A stretch of 16,969 nucleotides of DNA from an uncultured Blautia sp. (GTDB lineage Bacteria; Bacillota; Clostridia; Lachnospirales; Lachnospiraceae): contig CAAFRY010000304.1 of NCBI GenBank assembly GCA_900765525.1, positions 1-16,969 of the forward strand, read 5' to 3'. This document shows, one piece after another, positions 14,747 to 16,969 of this stretch. Made by a program: the position numbers and the translations under genes. Numbering within the stretch: position 1 is the stretch's first letter; every line of letters begins with the position of its first letter. The notes under the pieces are model-generated. The model did not search any database, was not told the DNA's origin, and worked only from the letters and a program-made list of their open reading frames with translations.

Positions 14747-15683
14747 GGATTGCTTCGTTATATTCAGCCATTTTCTTATTATCATTCTGAAGGCCATGTC
14801 CGGAATGTTCAAATACTATATACTCATGGGGAATATTATTGTCTTCCAAAGCCTCTTTTAACCGTATGGAGGCTTCATAAGGCTGAAATTTATCATAGAC
14901 ACCATATGCAAGGACAGTGGGGACGGTATCCTCATCAACCCATAGAAGAGGAGAGACATCTTTCATTATCTGGTCATAGGCTTCTGTTCCAAACATATCA
15001 GATGTTATTTTTTTGCCAGACATCATACTAAAAAAGGCGGCAGCAGCCTCAGGGTCTTTGTCAAGGCCATAACTCTTCCAGTCTTCTGGATAGAAGCTGG
15101 ATGGGCCAACACCTTCAAAGACCATTTTTACAGGAACCGGGGAGTCATCCGCATCACGGTATGCATAGATGAGAGCAAGATACCCTCCTGCAGAGCCCCC
15201 AGAGACAGCCATACGGTCTATTTTGTATCCTAATTTTCCCGCCTCTTCCACCACATAGGGGATACTTTCCTTAATCTCCAGAGATTGTGTATAAATGTTG
15301 GAAGAAGGGTTTTCATCGCTGTTCAGTGTATAATTGATTCCTGCTGTTACATATCCTAGTGAGCAAAGCCACTGGAGTATTTTTGCATCGTCACTTTTAT
15401 CTCCGGTTCGAAAACCTCCGGCATGAAGATAAACAATAAGGCCGTAAGTTTCTTTTGAATTATCTGCCGGAACATAGAGGTCAAATTTATTTGCAGCACC
15501 ACTGCCATAAGTTAAGTCCGTATAGGACTTTCCGATTTCACTGTTCCAAGCAACAGTGTATTTTCTTAGTTCACGAGGGGTATAGGATAATTTGAAGATA
15601 ACAGAACCCACAAAAGAGATAATAAACGCTGTAATACATAAAAGAACAAACATCATTTTTCCTTTCTTCCTGTCTTTACTCAT
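14715..15683 (-). CDS. Membrane-anchored alpha/beta hydrolase (esterase-like)
   Basis: This 322-residue hydrolase has an N-terminal signal anchor (basic 'MSKDRKKGK', then hydrophobic residues about 10-31), so the catalytic domain probably faces outside the cell. The alpha/beta-hydrolase set is complete: the oxyanion segment 'IVYLHAGGFRTGD' (HAGG at 87-90), the nucleophile Ser164 in 'SGGSAGG', Asp264 in 'GVYDKFQP' and His296 in 'HSGHGL'. The closest type is the Aes/BD-FAE-like esterase group. GGAGGT lies eight bases before the start. The start codon overlaps the stop of a 44-residue membrane protein gene (15680-15814), so both are one translationally coupled unit facing a divergent TetR gene. 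Substrate unknown; a cell-envelope or extracellular ester is the natural guess. Confidence 0.88.
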   Translation of the reverse strand: MSKDRKKGKMMFVLLCITAFIISFVGSVIFKLSYTPRELRKYTVAWNSEIGKSYTDLTYGSGAANKFDLYVPADNSKETYGLIVYLHAGGFRTGDKSDDAKILQWLCSLGYVTAGINYTLNSDENPSSNIYTQSLEIKESIPYVVEEAGKLGYKIDRMAVSGGSAGGYLALIYAYRDADDSPVPVKMVFEGVGPSSFYPEDWKSYGLDKDPEAAAAFFSMMSGKKITSDMFGTEAYDQIMKDVSPLLWVDEDTVPTVLAYGVYDKFQPYEASIRLKEALEDNNIPHEYIVFEHSGHGLQNDNKKMAEYNEAILRYLEHYMHE

Positions 15684-15814
15684 AAAAAGTTACCTCCAAA
15701 TAGTGTTCCGCCTAACATAAAGTTCGTAATAGCCCGCAGGGCCAGCCGGCCTAAAATTATGCCTGCTATGACGACAATAATCAAAATAAGTATTCTTTTT
15801 TGTGTCAGTGTCAT
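15680..15814 (-). CDS. 44-residue single-pass membrane protein
   Basis: This small gene begins ATG at 15814-15812 with a perfect GGAGG eight bases upstream (15823-15827), and it ends at TGA 15682-15680, overlapping the hydrolase ATG in an ATGA junction. The product starts MTLTQKRILILIIVVIAGII, continues with a short basic part (LGRLALRAITNF) and ends MLGGTLFGGNFL. The layout is a short polar N-terminus, one membrane helix (about residues 8-24), a positively charged segment, then a Gly-rich hydrophobic tail. I do not recognise a family. Coupling to a membrane-anchored hydrolase suggests that it partners, positions or regulates that enzyme, but a small toxic or signalling peptide is also possible. 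Confidence 0.75.
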   Translation of the reverse strand: MTLTQKRILILIIVVIAGIILGRLALRAITNFMLGGTLFGGNFL

Positions 15815-15839
15815 TTTTCTATCCTCCAATGTTTTTTTG

Positions 15840-15868
15840 TTGACATTATCCTGGGATTGCTCTACAGT
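15840..15868 (+). promoter_or_regulatory. Candidate promoter of TetR gene
   Basis: A perfect TTGACA (15840-15845) is followed at 17 bases by TACAGT (15863-15868), a four-of-six -10. Transcription would start near 15875, inside the inverted repeat at 15870-15899, so a repressor bound there would block this promoter. Confidence 0.5.
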
Positions 15869-15869
15869 G

Positions 15870-15899
15870 ATATTGATGATTCATTTGTATCATCAATAT
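15870..15899. promoter_or_regulatory. Inverted-repeat operator candidate for TetR protein
   Basis: ATATTGATGAT (15870-15880) and ATCATCAATAT (15889-15899) are perfect 11-bp inverted repeats around an 8-base spacer. The 30-base size and symmetry suit a TetR-family dimer site. It lies between the divergent TetR gene (+) and the small membrane protein/hydrolase pair (-). It overlaps the predicted TetR transcription start and a TTGATG-like -35 on the minus strand, so one site could control both directions. Confidence 0.7.
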
Positions 15900-15943
15900 T
15901 GTTATATCAGCAAGCAATTTTAGTGTCAATGGGAGAACATAAA

Positions 15944-16477
15944 ATGAAACAAATAGAGCGAAGTGTATCACCAATGAGCAATGAAAAGCGGAATACTTAT
16001 GTTATCGAACATTTAACAAATGCATTTCTCCAGCTTCTGGAAGAAAAACCAATAAACGAAATTTCTATCAGTGAATTAGTAGATAAAGCCGGGGTGGGCA
16101 GAGCCTCCTTTTACCGTAACTATCATTGCAAAGAGGATATTGTAAAACGCTATTTATATGAAAAAACCCAGGAGTGGAAAGCAGAATGGGACAAGAACAG
16201 CGGTGCGGCGCTAAGCAGGCAGATTTATATAATGATTGCACATTTTGAGAACAATCGTTCCTTTTACAAACTGCTGGAGAACAGGGGACTTTCCTATCTT
16301 TTAAAAGATGTGATTATAAGTGTTTGTGGTCCAAAACCGGAATATGATAAAATAAGCGCTTATGCGGCAGCTTTTTCAGCCTATGTGCTTTATGGGTGGA
16401 TAGACACTTGGTTTCAGCGGGGAATGCAGGAATCTGCAGAGGAGATGGAAGAAATGTTTAAAGCCCAGGGACTTTAA
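15944..16477 (+). CDS. TetR/AcrR-family transcriptional regulator
   Basis: This 177-residue regulator has an N-terminal TetR helix-turn-helix: 'VIEHLTNAFLQLLEEKPINEISISELVDKAGVGRASFYRNYHCKEDI' spans about residues 17-63, with the usual 'G-x-G-R-x-S-F-Y-R-x-Y' recognition element. The C-terminal helical domain, with 'MIAHFENNRSFYKLLENRGL' and a final 'YVLYGWIDTWFQRGM', is of the short C-terminal type found in Firmicute regulators. Its ligand is unknown. The frame is open back to 15800, but I place the start at 15944 because GGGAG (15931-15935) precedes it and the helix-turn-helix follows at a normal distance. The gene is divergent from the membrane protein/hydrolase pair and shares with it the inverted repeat at 15870-15899, so it is probably their local repressor. 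Confidence 0.9.
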   Translation: MKQIERSVSPMSNEKRNTYVIEHLTNAFLQLLEEKPINEISISELVDKAGVGRASFYRNYHCKEDIVKRYLYEKTQEWKAEWDKNSGAALSRQIYIMIAHFENNRSFYKLLENRGLSYLLKDVIISVCGPKPEYDKISAYAAAFSAYVLYGWIDTWFQRGMQESAEEMEEMFKAQGL

Positions 16478-16513
16478 TCTATGTCCTATACACCTTTCCC
16501 CTTTCTCTGGCAT

Positions 16514-16557
16514 AGGCAATGGATTGAGGGACTGCATCAGCGCTCAACCCATTGCCT
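16514..16557. terminator. Hairpin between convergent TetR and small Cys protein genes
   Basis: AGGCAATGG (16514-16522) pairs with CCATTGCCT (16549-16557). After one A-C mismatch, TTGAG/CTCAA extends the stem to 14 pairs with a 14-base loop. It lies between the stop codons at 16477 and 16593, so it probably serves as a shared 3' end. No long T-run follows on either strand. Confidence 0.5.
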
Positions 16558-16592
16558 GGAATGTTGTAGTGTTTTAGTCAGTCTTTAATTTC

Positions 16593-16949
16593 CTACAGCA
16601 TTTCGTCTTTTTTCTCCAATATTTCTGCTACAAGAGCGCAGGCTGAGCAGTCACAGTATTTTGCGCCGGCTTTCTTTAAAGCTTTTCCATGCCGGGCCAT
16701 ATCTTTTGCACCTTCCGGGCCGAAAATCTCAACGGCGGTTTCAGTGCCTGCGAAAGCAATAAGGCCGTCTACCGGCATAATGTCTGCTTCAAGCTCTGCA
16801 AGAAGACACTTTGTCTGCTCCATTTCTTTCTCTGTTCCAAGGGCATCCAGCCAGTCCTGACCGGCTTTTTTTGCTTCTGCACAGCAGGAAGGAGCAGCCA
16901 TCAATTCTTTTACTTTTTCTGCAACAAATTCTTTTACCTGTTTTTCCAT
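16593..16949 (-). CDS. Small Cys-rich protein with CxCxxC motif, function unknown
   Basis: This 118-residue soluble protein is predicted to be mostly helical. It has a Cys pair near the N-terminus ('AAPSCCAEAKKAGQDWLDAL', Cys22 and Cys23), a lone Cys48, a central 'ADIMPVDGLIAFAGTETAVEIFG', and near the C-terminus 'AKYCDCSACALVAEIL' with Cys99, Cys101 and Cys104. The CxCxxC arrangement could bind a metal or undergo disulfide exchange. I recall similar short Lachnospiraceae proteins that carry an implausible automatic 'Hsp90 chaperone' name, but nothing here resembles the Hsp90 fold. The start at 16949 has AAAGGA upstream. It converges on the TetR gene, and its promoter lies outside the window. 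Confidence 0.8.
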   Translation of the reverse strand: MEKQVKEFVAEKVKELMAAPSCCAEAKKAGQDWLDALGTEKEMEQTKCLLAELEADIMPVDGLIAFAGTETAVEIFGPEGAKDMARHGKALKKAGAKYCDCSACALVAEILEKKDEML

Positions 16950-16969
16950 AATGATTTTCCTTTCTAATC

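Overview
The window looks like chromosomal DNA of a low-to-mid GC Gram-positive gut Firmicute, most likely a Lachnospiraceae member close to Blautia or Ruminococcus/Mediterraneibacter. The reasons are strong GGAGG ribosome-binding sites, a class III (Firmicute-type) fructose-1,6-bisphosphatase, DegV, a stand-alone LUD-domain protein with a cysteine-rich tail, an Rpn-family nuclease, and HlyD-type adaptors paired with a MacB-type permease although no outer membrane is expected. The genus is an inference from protein character, not from a search.

Layout. (1) 3-4378: the 3' part of an ABC export operon, with a 5'-truncated adaptor, a second adaptor carrying a large low-complexity stretch plus an extra domain in its hairpin, and a MacB/FtsX-like permease. 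The ATPase is not in the window. (2) 4379-4793: a 415-base gap with terminator-like stem-loops and an orphan promoter-like sequence. (3) 4794-5825: an Rpn-type PD-(D/E)XK nuclease, convergent with a LUD-domain gene (5928-6563, minus) across a 36-base near-perfect hairpin. (4) 6694-12229: a housekeeping run of degV-argS, then fbp overlapping an alpha/beta hydrolase by four bases. (5) 12326-14286: the rpsB-tsf operon with a clear extended -10 promoter, a structured leader and a strong terminator. (6) 14275-14454: an unusual stretch of nested inverted repeats, a 63-base near-palindrome that shares bases with the tsf terminator, followed by three further stem-loops. (7) 14531-16477: an accessory module made of a truncated GNAT acetyltransferase remnant, a membrane-anchored esterase-like hydrolase, a previously easy-to-miss 44-residue single-pass membrane protein whose stop overlaps the hydrolase start, and a divergent TetR-family regulator with an 11-bp inverted repeat in the shared intergenic region. 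(8) 16593-16949 (minus): a small Cys-rich protein with a CxCxxC motif.

The most interesting candidates are the TetR / micro-membrane-protein / membrane-hydrolase module (15680-16477 with 14715-15683), the inverted-repeat cluster after tsf, and the adaptor with an extra inserted domain. The first looks like a self-contained, locally regulated envelope module. The second could be a dispersed repeat or structured RNA. Nothing resembling CRISPR, rRNA, tRNA, a transposase gene or a prophage was seen.
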